47,778 bases of DNA from Gammaproteobacteria bacterium SG8_30 (GTDB taxonomy: Bacteria; Pseudomonadota; Gammaproteobacteria; Steroidobacterales; Steroidobacteraceae), in the NCBI GenBank assembly GCA_001303245.1, contig LJNS01000016.1, positions 1-47,778 on the forward strand. The letters are read 5' to 3'. Shown piece after piece: positions 10,146-18,858 of this stretch. The translations under genes and the position numbers were made by a program. The first letter of the stretch is position 1. Every line of letters starts with the position of its first letter. The notes under the pieces were generated by a model. That model ran no database searches, was not told the origin of the DNA, and worked only from the letters and a program-made list of their open reading frames with translations.

Positions 10146-11378
10146 CTATGACGTTGCGGCGGCCTCCGCGGGGCGCTCGATCACCGTGATACGCAGCGAG
10201 TGCTCTGTCGTCTGCGCCTGGAAGGGAGGGCCGCGCCGCAGCGTCAGCCGGACCGCGTCTCCCGGAGCCAGCGCGGCGATCCGGGCCAGCAGGTCCTCGG
10301 CTCCAATGATCGCGTCGCCATTGACCGCCGTGATGACGTCGCCAGGGCGGAGCCCTTCCACCGCGGCCGGGGCGCCCCGGTATACGGCGGTCACGATCAC
10401 CGAGCCGTCAGGGTAGCCGAACTGCCGTGCCTCCTCGGTCTTGAGGCTCTGGGGACGGATACCGATCCAGCCCCGGACGACGCGCCCGTCGCGCAGGATC
10501 GCGTCGACTACGCCGCGCACCAGGTCCACGGGAATCGCGAAGCCGATGCCCTCGATGCCGGCATTGCGGGCGATCACCGCGGTGTTGATACCGACGAGCT
10601 CGCCCTGCGAATCCACCAGTGCCCCGCCGGAGTTGCCGAAGTTGATGGCCGCGTCGGTCTGGATGAAGTTCTCGAAGGTCGACACGCCGAGCCGCCCGCG
10701 GCCCGTGGCGCTGACGATGCCCTGGGTCACGGTCTGACCGAGGCCCATCGGGTTGCCGATCGCCAGCACCGGGTCGCCGACCCGCAGTCGATCGGAGCGT
10801 CCGAGGGCGATGCCCGGCAGGTCGCCGAGTCCGATCTTCAGCACGGCAAGGTCGGTGTCCCGGTCGCTGCCGACCAGCTCGGCGGGGGCCTCGCGCCCGT
10901 CGCGCAGCTGCACGCTGATCTGCGTCGCCTCGGCGATGACGTGGAAGTTGGTCACGACGTGGCCCGCACCGTCGTAGATGACGCCCGAGCCAAGGCTGCG
11001 CTCCACGCGCTCGCGGTAAGAGCTCCAGAGGTCACCGAAGAAAGGTGCGAGCTCGCGCGGCAGGTTGCGCATCCGGGGCACCCGCACGAGCCGCTCCGTG
11101 TAGATGTTGACCACGGCGGGGGCGGAGCGCTCCACCGCATCGGCGTAGCTGACCAGCGCTCCGTCCCGCGCGCTTCGTGGATCCACCGGCAGTTCGGCGA
11201 CGTGGGGCGGAGACGACGGCACCGCCGGCGCCGGCCCGGCCGGCTGCCCCGGGGACGCGGCGGGCCTTTCCCTCGCGGTCGGGCTGCGCTCGAGCAGTTC
11301 CGGCCGCAATACGACCGCGACGAGGGCTGCAGCCAGACCGAGGGCGGCCCACGGGGACGCCCATCGCAGCCATCTCAT
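10146..11378 (-). CDS. DegS/HtrA-family trypsin-like serine protease with PDZ domain, membrane-anchored
   Basis: N-terminal TM helix (WASPWAALGLAAALVAVVL), HVVTNFHVIAEA, DTDLAVLKI, FGNSGGALVDSQGELVGINTAV, C-terminal PDZ (PAAVEGLRPGDVITAVNGDAI). Confidence 0.92.
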   Translation of the reverse strand: MRWLRWASPWAALGLAAALVAVVLRPELLERSPTARERPAASPGQPAGPAPAVPSSPPHVAELPVDPRSARDGALVSYADAVERSAPAVVNIYTERLVRVPRMRNLPRELAPFFGDLWSSYRERVERSLGSGVIYDGAGHVVTNFHVIAEATQISVQLRDGREAPAELVGSDRDTDLAVLKIGLGDLPGIALGRSDRLRVGDPVLAIGNPMGLGQTVTQGIVSATGRGRLGVSTFENFIQTDAAINFGNSGGALVDSQGELVGINTAVIARNAGIEGIGFAIPVDLVRGVVDAILRDGRVVRGWIGIRPQSLKTEEARQFGYPDGSVIVTAVYRGAPAAVEGLRPGDVITAVNGDAIIGAEDLLARIAALAPGDAVRLTLRRGPPFQAQTTEHSLRITVIERPAEAAATS

Positions 11379-11455
11379 CAGGCGATCCAGCACGTCGGGC
11401 CTCCGGCAGGCGCGGGCGGAATGATGCGGTGCATGAACTCGCCCGCGTCCGTGTT

Positions 11456-11461
11456 TATAAT
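11456..11461 (+). promoter_or_regulatory. Candidate -10 box (TATAAT) upstream of petA
   Basis: Perfect TATAAT in an otherwise GC-rich 206-bp divergent gap; -35 (ATGAAC at 11433-11438, 17-bp spacer) is only weakly matched. Confidence 0.45.
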
Positions 11462-11584
11462 GCTCAATTCCGCGAGGGAACGAAAACCGGGCCGTACGAC
11501 AGTCTTCGGGTACGGCCCCGCGACCCGGTGTGGATCCGAGTCCGGCCGGGCAAGGGGTCCGAATATGGCGAACGAGGTCGAGTG

Positions 11585-12178
11585 ATGAGCGAACACGTTG
11601 ACCAGGGCCGCCGGCAGCTGCTGACGGCCGCCACCGCCCTGACCGGAGCCGTGGGGGCCGCGTTCGCCGCGGTGCCCTTCCTGGCTTCCTGGAAGCCGAG
11701 CGCGCGCGCCAAGGCGCTCGGCGCACCGGTGGAGATCGACATCAGCAAGCTGGAACCGGGCGCGCTGCTCAAGGTCGAGTGGCGTGGCAAGCCCGTGTGG
11801 GTGCTGCGCCGCACCGAAGAGATGATCGCGGGCCTCGACGAGGTCCAGGGGCTTCTGGCGGACCCCGACTCGGAGATCTCCGAGCAGCCCGAGTACGCCA
11901 GGAACGAGGTTCGGGCGATCAGGCCCGAGTTCCTCGTCGTCCTCGGCGTGTGCACCCACCTCGGATGCGCCCCGATCGAGCGTTTCCGCGCCGGCGACGC
12001 GGAACTCGGGGCCGACTGGCCCGGCGGATTCTACTGCCCCTGCCACGGGTCGAAGTTCGACCTGGCGGGGCGCGTGTTCAAGGGCGTGCCGGCGCCGACC
12101 AATCTGGTCGTCCCGCCCTACGCCTTCGTGGACGACAACCACATCCTGGTCGGTCAGGACCAGTCGAGGGCTGCGTGA
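11585..12178 (+). CDS. petA: Ubiquinol-cytochrome c reductase iron-sulfur (Rieske) subunit PetA
   Basis: TAT-like N-terminus RRQLLTAATALTGAVG; Rieske motifs CTHLGC and CPCHGSKFD. Confidence 0.96.
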   Translation: MSEHVDQGRRQLLTAATALTGAVGAAFAAVPFLASWKPSARAKALGAPVEIDISKLEPGALLKVEWRGKPVWVLRRTEEMIAGLDEVQGLLADPDSEISEQPEYARNEVRAIRPEFLVVLGVCTHLGCAPIERFRAGDAELGADWPGGFYCPCHGSKFDLAGRVFKGVPAPTNLVVPPYAFVDDNHILVGQDQSRAA

Positions 12179-13455
12179 TGGCGAACGGAACGACGTCGGG
12201 GTCCGCTCCCGCGGGCGGCCGGATGCAGGAGCTGTTGGGCTGGGTGGATGCCCGCTTCCCGCTGACCCGCATGTGGGAAGAGCAGTGGGGCAAGTACTAT
12301 GCGCCGAAGAACCTGAACAACTGGTACCTGTTCGGCTCGCTGTCGCTGTTCGTGCTGGTGCTGCAGATCGTCTCCGGCATCTTCCTGACCATGAACTACA
12401 AGCCCGCGGCGGCGGAGGCCTTCGGCTCGGTCGAGTACATCATGCGCGACGTCGAGTGGGGCTGGCTGCTGCGCTACCTGCACTCGACCGGCGCATCGGC
12501 CTTCTTCCTGGTCGTCTACCTGCACATGTTCCGGGCGATGCTCTACGGTTCCTACCGCAAGCCGCGCGAGCTCCTGTGGATCGTGGGCATGCTCATCTAC
12601 CTGGTGCTGATGGGCGAGGCCTTCTTCGGCTACCTGCTGCCCTGGGGCAACATGTCCTACTGGGGCGCGCAGGTGATCGTCTCGCTGTTCGGGACGCTGC
12701 CCGTAATCGGCGGCGGACTGGTGGAGTGGATCCGAGGGGACTTCTACATCTCGGACATCACCTTGAATCGCTTCTTCGCGCTGCACGTGATCGCGCTGCC
12801 GCTCGTGCTCGTCTTCCTGGTCGCCGCACACCTGCTCGCCCTGCACGAGACCGGTTCCAACAATCCCGACGGCGTCGAGATCAAGAAGAAGAAGGACAAG
12901 GACGGCAACCCGCTCGACGGCATCCACAGTCATCCCTACTACACCGTCAAGGACCTGATGGGACTGGCCTTCTTCCTGGTCCCGTTCTGCGCCGTGGTGT
13001 TCTTCTCGCCGGAACTGGGCGGCCTGTTCCTCGAGGCGCCCAACTTCGAGCCGGCGAACCCGATGCAGACACCGGAGCACATCGCGCCGGTCTGGTACTT
13101 CACGCCGTTCTACGCGATGCTCCGCGCGGTGCCGGCATTCTTCGGGACCCAGGTCTGGGGCGTGCTGGTGATGGGCGGCGCGATCGTCCTGTTGTTCTTC
13201 CTGCCCTGGCTCGATCGCTCCCCGGTGAAGTCCATCCGCTATCGCGGACCGGTCTACAAGGTGGCCCTTGCGCTGTTCGTCGTCTGGTTCGTGATCCTGG
13301 GGTACTGCGGGCTCAGGCCTGCCGTCGAGCCCTTCAAGACGCTGTCGGTGGTCGGCACGATCTACTACTTCGCGTTCTTCCTCCTGATGCCCTGGTACAC
13401 GCGGCTGGACAGCTACAAGCCGGAGCCGGAGAGGGTGACCTATCATGCCCACTAA
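12178..13455 (+). CDS. petB: Cytochrome b subunit of the bc1 complex PetB
   Basis: WWLFGSL-like start (NLNNWYLFGSLSLFVLVLQIVSGIFLTMNYKP), LRYLHSTGASAFFLVVYLHMFRAMLYGSYR, PVWYFTPFYAMLRA. Confidence 0.97.
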   Translation: MANGTTSGSAPAGGRMQELLGWVDARFPLTRMWEEQWGKYYAPKNLNNWYLFGSLSLFVLVLQIVSGIFLTMNYKPAAAEAFGSVEYIMRDVEWGWLLRYLHSTGASAFFLVVYLHMFRAMLYGSYRKPRELLWIVGMLIYLVLMGEAFFGYLLPWGNMSYWGAQVIVSLFGTLPVIGGGLVEWIRGDFYISDITLNRFFALHVIALPLVLVFLVAAHLLALHETGSNNPDGVEIKKKKDKDGNPLDGIHSHPYYTVKDLMGLAFFLVPFCAVVFFSPELGGLFLEAPNFEPANPMQTPEHIAPVWYFTPFYAMLRAVPAFFGTQVWGVLVMGGAIVLLFFLPWLDRSPVKSIRYRGPVYKVALALFVVWFVILGYCGLRPAVEPFKTLSVVGTIYYFAFFLLMPWYTRLDSYKPEPERVTYHAH

Positions 13456-14084
13456 GAAGATCGTCCTGCTCGCAGCCTGGCTGCTGCCCACGGCTGCGCT
13501 GGCCGCGGGCGGGGTGCCGCTCGACGATGCCGGCACGGACATCCACAACGACGCGTCGCTGCAGAGGGGTGCCCGCAACTTCGTGAACTACTGCCTGGGG
13601 TGCCACTCGGCTCAGTACATGCGCTGGAAGCGCGGATTCCGAGCGGTGGTTCGGCAAGGCGCCTCCCGACCTCTCGCTCATCGCCCGCAGCCGCGGCGTG
13701 GATTACATCTACACGTTCCTGCGGAGCTACTACGCCGACCCTTCGCGGCCCACCGGGGTCAACAACCTCGTGCTCGCCAACACGGCGATGCCTCACGTGC
13801 TGGCCCACCTGCAGGGGGTGCCCCAGCCGAAGATCGAGCTCGTGACCGCCGAGGGCGGCGTCACCGAGGAGCACGTCACGGGTCTCCTGCCGGGCGCGCC
13901 TGGCGAGCTCTCGACCGAGGAGTACGACGAGTTCGTCCGCGACACCGTCAACTTCCTCGACTACGTCGGCGAGCCGGTCAAGGCCGAGCGCCAGAAGATG
14001 GGCGTCTGGGTGGTCATGTTCCTGGTCGTGTTCTGGTTGCTGGCGTGGCTCCTCAAGCGGGAGTACTGGAAGGACATCCGCTGA
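13445..14084 (+). pseudogene. petC: Cytochrome c1 PetC disrupted by internal deletion plus frameshift
   Basis: Frame 1 (ORF from 13445): signal peptide and heme motif YCLGCHSAQYMRWKR, then nonsense. Frame 2: ADSERWFGKAPPDLSLIARSRGVDYIYTFLRSYYADPSRP...TAMPHVL...YVGEPVKAERQKMGVWVVMFLVVFWLLAWLLKREYWKDIR, ending 14084. The segment normally between CLGCHS..YMR and the AWFGxxPPDLS motif is absent. Confidence 0.88.
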
Positions 14085-14155
14085 CCCGTGACGCGCGGGC
14101 CTGACGGTGCCGCGCAGCGCGCAGGACGCGCGAGACCGTTTCCGGAAGGAGGAGG

Positions 14156-14557
14156 ATGACGGCGACTCCCACCTCGCGACGGCCGTACCTCGTTCGAGCC
14201 ATGCACGAGTGGATGACCGACAACGGCCAGACGCCGCACCTCGTGGTGGACGCGGCTGCGCAGGGCGTCAGCGTCCCGCAAGGCTACGCCAAGGATGGCC
14301 GGATCATCCTCAACGTCAGCTGGCAGGCGACGCAGGGCCTCAAGCTCGGCAACGAGGCGATCGAGTTCTCCGCCCGGTTCGGAGGCGTTACCCACCACGT
14401 GCATGTTCCCGCGCAGGCTGTGCTGGGCATCTACGCGCGGGAGACGGGCCAGGGCATGCTGTTCCAGGACGAGGAGGAGTCCGGCCCCCCGTCCGGACCG
14501 CCGTCGAGTGCGCCGCCGGAGGGCGGCAAGCGTCCCCGGCTGCGTGTGGTGAAGTGA
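14156..14557 (+). CDS. sspB: ClpXP protease specificity-enhancing factor SspB
   Basis: RRPYLVRAMHEWMTDNGQTPHLVVDA...VSVPQGYAKDGRIILNVSWQATQGLKLGNEAIEFSARFGG; C-terminal RPRLRVVK ClpX-binding-like tail. Confidence 0.95.
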   Translation: MTATPTSRRPYLVRAMHEWMTDNGQTPHLVVDAAAQGVSVPQGYAKDGRIILNVSWQATQGLKLGNEAIEFSARFGGVTHHVHVPAQAVLGIYARETGQGMLFQDEEESGPPSGPPSSAPPEGGKRPRLRVVK

Positions 14558-14576
14558 GACGCGGCCTCGCTCGCAC

Positions 14577-14951
14577 TCAGAGGCTGAATGCCGCGCGGAT
14601 CAGGTGACAGCGTGGCCGGCCGGGGTCGCCTTCCACCTCGACCACGTCGAAGCGCGCAGGCAGGCGCGCGAGCTCCGGGTCACGCAGCAACAGCTCGCGG
14701 GATGCCCGGACGATGCGCGCCCGCTTGGCCCGCGTGACGCTGCCTGCGGCCCCGCCGAAGTCCCGGCGACTGCGATAGCGCACCTCGACCAGCGCCAGGA
14801 CGCCGTCCTCGATGGCGACGATGTCGAGCTCCCCGCCGCGGGCGCGGAAATTGCGCGTGACGATCCTGTAGCCGAGCGCTTCGAGCCGCCTGCACGCGGC
14901 GTCCTCGGCGGCGCGTCCCTTGACGAGGTGCGCGGCGGACGAGGCGGTCAC
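14577..14951 (-). CDS. yraN: YraN/UPF0102 family endonuclease-like protein
   Basis: GRAAEDAACRRLEALGYRIVTRNFRARGGELDIVAIEDGVLALVEVRYRS; GTG start at 14951 overlapping the lpoA stop (GTGA). Confidence 0.92.
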   Translation of the reverse strand: MTASSAAHLVKGRAAEDAACRRLEALGYRIVTRNFRARGGELDIVAIEDGVLALVEVRYRSRRDFGGAAGSVTRAKRARIVRASRELLLRDPELARLPARFDVVEVEGDPGRPRCHLIRAAFSL

Positions 14952-16831
14952 CGCGGCGTCGAATCCGCCGCCTCCATCGCGGCGGCCGCAATCTCCTCCG
15001 CGGTGGGTGCCGGCACGGTATGGCCCCCGCGCAGCTGGGCGAAGTCGAGCTCGCGAAGGATCCGCCCGTAGGGATCGAGAACCAGCCGGCCCGTCAGACC
15101 GGCGACGGGCGTGGCGAAGGGCGTCGTGCGTCGTGCGAGCTCCGCCACGATCGTGTAGGCGTCGTAACCGAAGGCATAGAGGCGGCTGCGCGCGGGTGCA
15201 CGCTCCGGCCACGTCTGCGCCATCGAATCCCGCAGGAGCGCAGCAGGCCCCGCCTCGTCGAGCACCCAGGGCATGTCGGGAAAGACGATGCCCTCCAGGT
15301 CCGGGCTGCCGCGACTGCCCGGATCGAAGATGTCCGAGGTGGCGTAGACCGGCAGGCGGCTGGCGTAATTGAAGCGCAGCTGGGTGCGGATCAGCCGGCC
15401 CGTCACCGACTGCGCCGCCACGAAGATGAAGTCCGCGTCGTCGCGGTAGACGTAGCGCGGCTCCCGCTGGTCTTCCGGCGCCAGCTCGGGGTCCGGTGGC
15501 GCCGGACGGATCTGCAGCAGCCTGCGGAGGATCACCTGGAAATCGGTGGTGCCGGGCGCATAGACGTCGCTTTGGACCAGCACGCCGCCTGCCGCCGTGA
15601 ACTCGTCGGCGAACGCGGCGAGCACGCGCCGGCCCCAGTCGTTCGCCGGCGCCAGCGCCACGCCGCGCTGGCGCCCGTCGGCGATCGAGCGTCGCGCGAC
15701 TTGCCGTGCCTCATCCTCGGGAGAAATCGCGAACTGGTAGAACCGACTGGGAGTGATCGTGCCGTCCGGAAGGAAGTTGAGGGCCAGCAGCGTCGCCCGG
15801 CCGTCCGCCATGGCAGCCACGTTGGCCACCTCCGGGCGCGTGAGCGGTCCGACCACGATCTGAGCGCCCTCCGTCAGTGCGGCCAGGTAGGCGCTCGCGG
15901 CGTCAGTCTGGGCCACGTCGTACACACGGACCTCGGGGCGCAGTCCCTGGGGCTGGTCGTAGTAGGCCGCCAGGAAACCGTCGCGGACCGCGGCACCCGT
16001 GACGCCCGCACCTCCGGACAACGGCAGGAGCAGCGCGACGCCGGAGGAAGGCTCGATCGAAGTCGCGTAGCGGTCCAGCATCTCCTGCCACAGGACCGCG
16101 TTGGCCGGATGGGCCGGATAGCGGGCGCGCCAGGCGCGCAGACGCGGGCCGGTCCCGGCGGCACTGAGCCGCGCATCGGCCTCGATCCGGCCGAGTTCCA
16201 GCCAGCCGGCCATGAGCGGATCGGTGCCGGGCGCGGGGCGCAGGTCCGCGCCGCGCCCGGCCGCCGCTGACATCCCCTCCAGGATCATCCGCTGGTTGGC
16301 CAGCCGGTCGTCCGCCCTGGTCAGCAGGTTGCCCCGCGCGGTGAGCGTGCGGACCGCGCCCGGCACGTCCCCGAGGGCGAACATCGCGCGCGCCCGAGTG
16401 GTCAGCAGCGCGGCATCTTCTGGGCCGCCACGCTGCTCGAGCAGCTCGAGCGCGCGGCCCGGATCGCCGGCGAGCAGGGCCAGCTCCGCCTGCAGCCGGG
16501 CGCGCTCGCGGCTCTCGGCGGGCGCCAGAGGTTCGATCGCCCGCTCGAGAGCGCGTCGCGCTGCTGCTTCATCCCCGGCCGCGATCCACTCGCGTGCGGC
16601 CGCTATCCACGCTCGGCCGCCCTGGCCTTCCGGCGCCGCGGCGGCGGCCTGCTCCCATGCCAGGGCGGCTGCACCGTGCTCCCCGCGCGCAGCGAGTTCT
16701 ACGGCTTGCCGTTCCGCGTTTCGGGAAGCGTCCGGACGGACAGCCGTCGTCGGCTGGCAGGCGGCGAGCCAGGCGGCGAGGGCCGCGACGGCCGCAAGGC
16801 GCGGCGTCGTGGTCGAGGCTTGCATCGGCAT
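14948..16831 (-). CDS. lpoA: Penicillin-binding protein activator LpoA (lipoprotein)
   Basis: Lipobox WLAACQ; LPLSGGAGVTGAAVRDGFLAAYYD periplasmic-binding-like domain; position between yraN and rsmI. Confidence 0.9.
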   Translation of the reverse strand: MPMQASTTTPRLAAVAALAAWLAACQPTTAVRPDASRNAERQAVELAARGEHGAAALAWEQAAAAAPEGQGGRAWIAAAREWIAAGDEAAARRALERAIEPLAPAESRERARLQAELALLAGDPGRALELLEQRGGPEDAALLTTRARAMFALGDVPGAVRTLTARGNLLTRADDRLANQRMILEGMSAAAGRGADLRPAPGTDPLMAGWLELGRIEADARLSAAGTGPRLRAWRARYPAHPANAVLWQEMLDRYATSIEPSSGVALLLPLSGGAGVTGAAVRDGFLAAYYDQPQGLRPEVRVYDVAQTDAASAYLAALTEGAQIVVGPLTRPEVANVAAMADGRATLLALNFLPDGTITPSRFYQFAISPEDEARQVARRSIADGRQRGVALAPANDWGRRVLAAFADEFTAAGGVLVQSDVYAPGTTDFQVILRRLLQIRPAPPDPELAPEDQREPRYVYRDDADFIFVAAQSVTGRLIRTQLRFNYASRLPVYATSDIFDPGSRGSPDLEGIVFPDMPWVLDEAGPAALLRDSMAQTWPERAPARSRLYAFGYDAYTIVAELARRTTPFATPVAGLTGRLVLDPYGRILRELDFAQLRGGHTVPAPTAEEIAAAAMEAADSTPR

Positions 16832-16912
16832 AGCGGGTCCGCGAGGATCCTTGCGCCGCAGCTGGCGGCAGGGAGCAACATTATAGAGACCTCGACGGGA
16901 CGGCTCTGGATC

Positions 16913-17731
16913 GTGGCCACGCCGATCGGCAACCTGGGCGACCTGGCCCCCCGGGCGCGCGAGGTGCTGGCCAGCGCCGGCGTCGTCGCAGCCGAGGACA
17001 CCCGGCGCACCGGCCAGCTGCTCGCGCGCCTCGGGCTGGAACGGCCGCTGGTCTCGCTGCACGAGCACAACGAGCGCCGGCGGATCGACTCGCTCCTTAG
17101 CCGACTGCATGCGGGCGAGGACGTCGCGGTGGTCAGCGACGCAGGCACCCCCCTGGTCAGCGACCCGGGGCTCCTGCTGGTGCGCGCGGCCAACGCGGCC
17201 GGCGTCGAGGTCCGGACGGTGCCCGGGCCGTGCGCGGCGATTGCGGCCATCTCGGTCGCCGGGCTGCCCACCGACCGGTTCGTGTTCGAGGGTTTCCTTC
17301 CTTCGCGCGCCGCCGCCCGGCGAGCCCGTCTCGACGGGCTCCGCTCCGAGTCCCGCAGCCTCGTGTTCTACGAGGCGCCGCAGCGCCTGGCGGACAGCCT
17401 CGACGACATGGCAGGGACGCTCGGCGAGACGCGCCGCGCCGTCGTCGCACGGGAGCTGACCAAGCTGCACGAGTCCGTCTACCACGGAACGCTGCGCGAG
17501 CTGGCCGACCGGGCGCGCAGCGACCCGGACATGTCGCGCGGCGAGATCGTCGTGGTGGTCGAAGGCGCCTCCGCCCCGCCCGCTGCGACGGCGGCGGCAG
17601 AGATCGATCGTGTTCTCAGGGTCCTGCTCAAGACGCTGCCTCCCTCCCAGGCGGCCGCCATCGCGGCGGAACTCACCGGGGCCGGCCGCAATGCCTGTTA
17701 CGCGAGGGCGATGAGCCTGCGCGAGCCTTGA
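16913..17731 (+). CDS. rsmI: 16S rRNA (cytidine-2'-O)-methyltransferase RsmI; start uncertain
   Basis: IVATPIGNLGDLAPRAREVLASAGVVAAEDTRRTGQLL...VVSDAGTPLVSDPG. The family-conserved N-terminus begins upstream of GTG 16913, but no ATG/GTG/TTG is positioned there; the in-frame ORF extends to 16676. Confidence 0.93.
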   Translation: MATPIGNLGDLAPRAREVLASAGVVAAEDTRRTGQLLARLGLERPLVSLHEHNERRRIDSLLSRLHAGEDVAVVSDAGTPLVSDPGLLLVRAANAAGVEVRTVPGPCAAIAAISVAGLPTDRFVFEGFLPSRAAARRARLDGLRSESRSLVFYEAPQRLADSLDDMAGTLGETRRAVVARELTKLHESVYHGTLRELADRARSDPDMSRGEIVVVVEGASAPPAATAAAEIDRVLRVLLKTLPPSQAAAIAAELTGAGRNACYARAMSLREP

Positions 17732-17756
17732 ACATGCCGGGCCCAGCGCCTATGTT
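17728..17756 (+). promoter_or_regulatory. Putative sigma70 promoter for rnpB (TTGAAC-17-TATGTT)
   Basis: -35 at 17728-17733, 17-bp spacer, -10 at 17751-17756. The predicted RNA 5' end (~17763) is about 7 nt downstream. Confidence 0.7.
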
Positions 17757-17762
17757 GGGTAC

Positions 17763-18137
<375 letters not shown>

Positions 18138-18151
18138 CATCCTTCGTTGAC

Positions 18152-18177
18152 GGCGGCGGCCGATTGAGGCCGCCGCC
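18152..18177 (+). terminator. Strong hairpin downstream of rnpB (terminator-like)
   Basis: GGCGGCGGCC-GATTGA-GGCCGCCGCC, perfect 10-bp stem with 6-nt loop; followed by gccccactcttat, so only a weak U-tract. Confidence 0.6.
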
Positions 18178-18310
18178 GCCCCACTCTTATAACCCGCACG
18201 AAGTAGCTATCGTAACTACATGATTTAACAAGACTCAAAGAAGACATAATAGCGCTTGAACGTTGGGGCCTAAGTCTCTGAGCTAAAACAAGTTTCTTTT
18301 GCAAAATCCG

Positions 18311-18339
18311 TTGACCCTCGGCGGTGCGCTCCCTATAGT
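18311..18339 (+). promoter_or_regulatory. Pmra-like sigma70 promoter TTGACC-17-TATAGT for mraZ/dcw cluster
   Basis: TTGACC at 18311-18316, exactly 17 bp, TATAGT at 18334-18339, just upstream of mraZ. Confidence 0.8.
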
Positions 18340-18348
18340 GGCGCGAAG

Positions 18349-18373
18349 TGGGAGAAAGTGGGAGGAAATGGGA
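18349..18373 (+). promoter_or_regulatory. MraZ operator: three TGGGA direct repeats with 10-bp period
   Basis: TGGGA at 18349, 18359 and 18369 (gTGGGAgaaagTGGGAggaaaTGGGAc), overlapping the expected transcription start region upstream of mraZ. Confidence 0.85.
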
Positions 18374-18393
18374 CAACGTCCCGTTCCAGTCAC

Positions 18394-18846
18394 GTGTTTC
18401 GCGGCGCCACCAAAGTCACGCTCGATGCCAAGGGCCGGATGGTCATGCCGACCCGGTACCGCGACCGCCTGCTCGAGCGCTGCGAAGGCAGGCTCGTGAT
18501 CACGGTCGACCGCGACCAGTGCCTCCTCTTGTATCCGCTGCCCGACTGGGAAGAGATCGAGCGCAAGCTCATGCGTCTGCCGACGCTCAACGAGCACGCG
18601 CGCCGGTTGCAGCGACTGATGGTCGGCCACGCCTCCGACGTCGAGCTCGACGGTCACGGTCGCGTGCTGCTGCCGCCGAAGCTGCGGGAGTTCGCGCGCC
18701 TCGATCGCAACGCCATCCTCATCGGGCAGGGGACCCGCTTCGAGTTGTGGGACGAGCAGCGTTGGGACGAGCGTCGGGACGAGTGGCTCAACGCCGAGCC
18801 TTCGGCCGAACTGCTGCCGCCCGAGCTCGGCTCGTTGTCGCTGTAA
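18394..18846 (+). CDS. mraZ: Transcriptional regulator MraZ
   Basis: (G)TG-FRGATKVTLDAKGRMVMPTRYRDRL ... VELDGHGRVLLPPKLREFA; GTG start at 18394. Confidence 0.95.
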   Translation: MFRGATKVTLDAKGRMVMPTRYRDRLLERCEGRLVITVDRDQCLLLYPLPDWEEIERKLMRLPTLNEHARRLQRLMVGHASDVELDGHGRVLLPPKLREFARLDRNAILIGQGTRFELWDEQRWDERRDEWLNAEPSAELLPPELGSLSL

Positions 18847-18858
18847 GCACCGCGCGCC

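Noticed and set aside
12154-13578. 474-aa antisense ORF opposite petB
   Set aside because: Shadow frame of conserved cytochrome b; no recognisable domain.
13445-14104. Programmed frameshift in petC
   Set aside because: No slippery sequence, and conserved residues between the two frames are missing, so a deletion explains it better.
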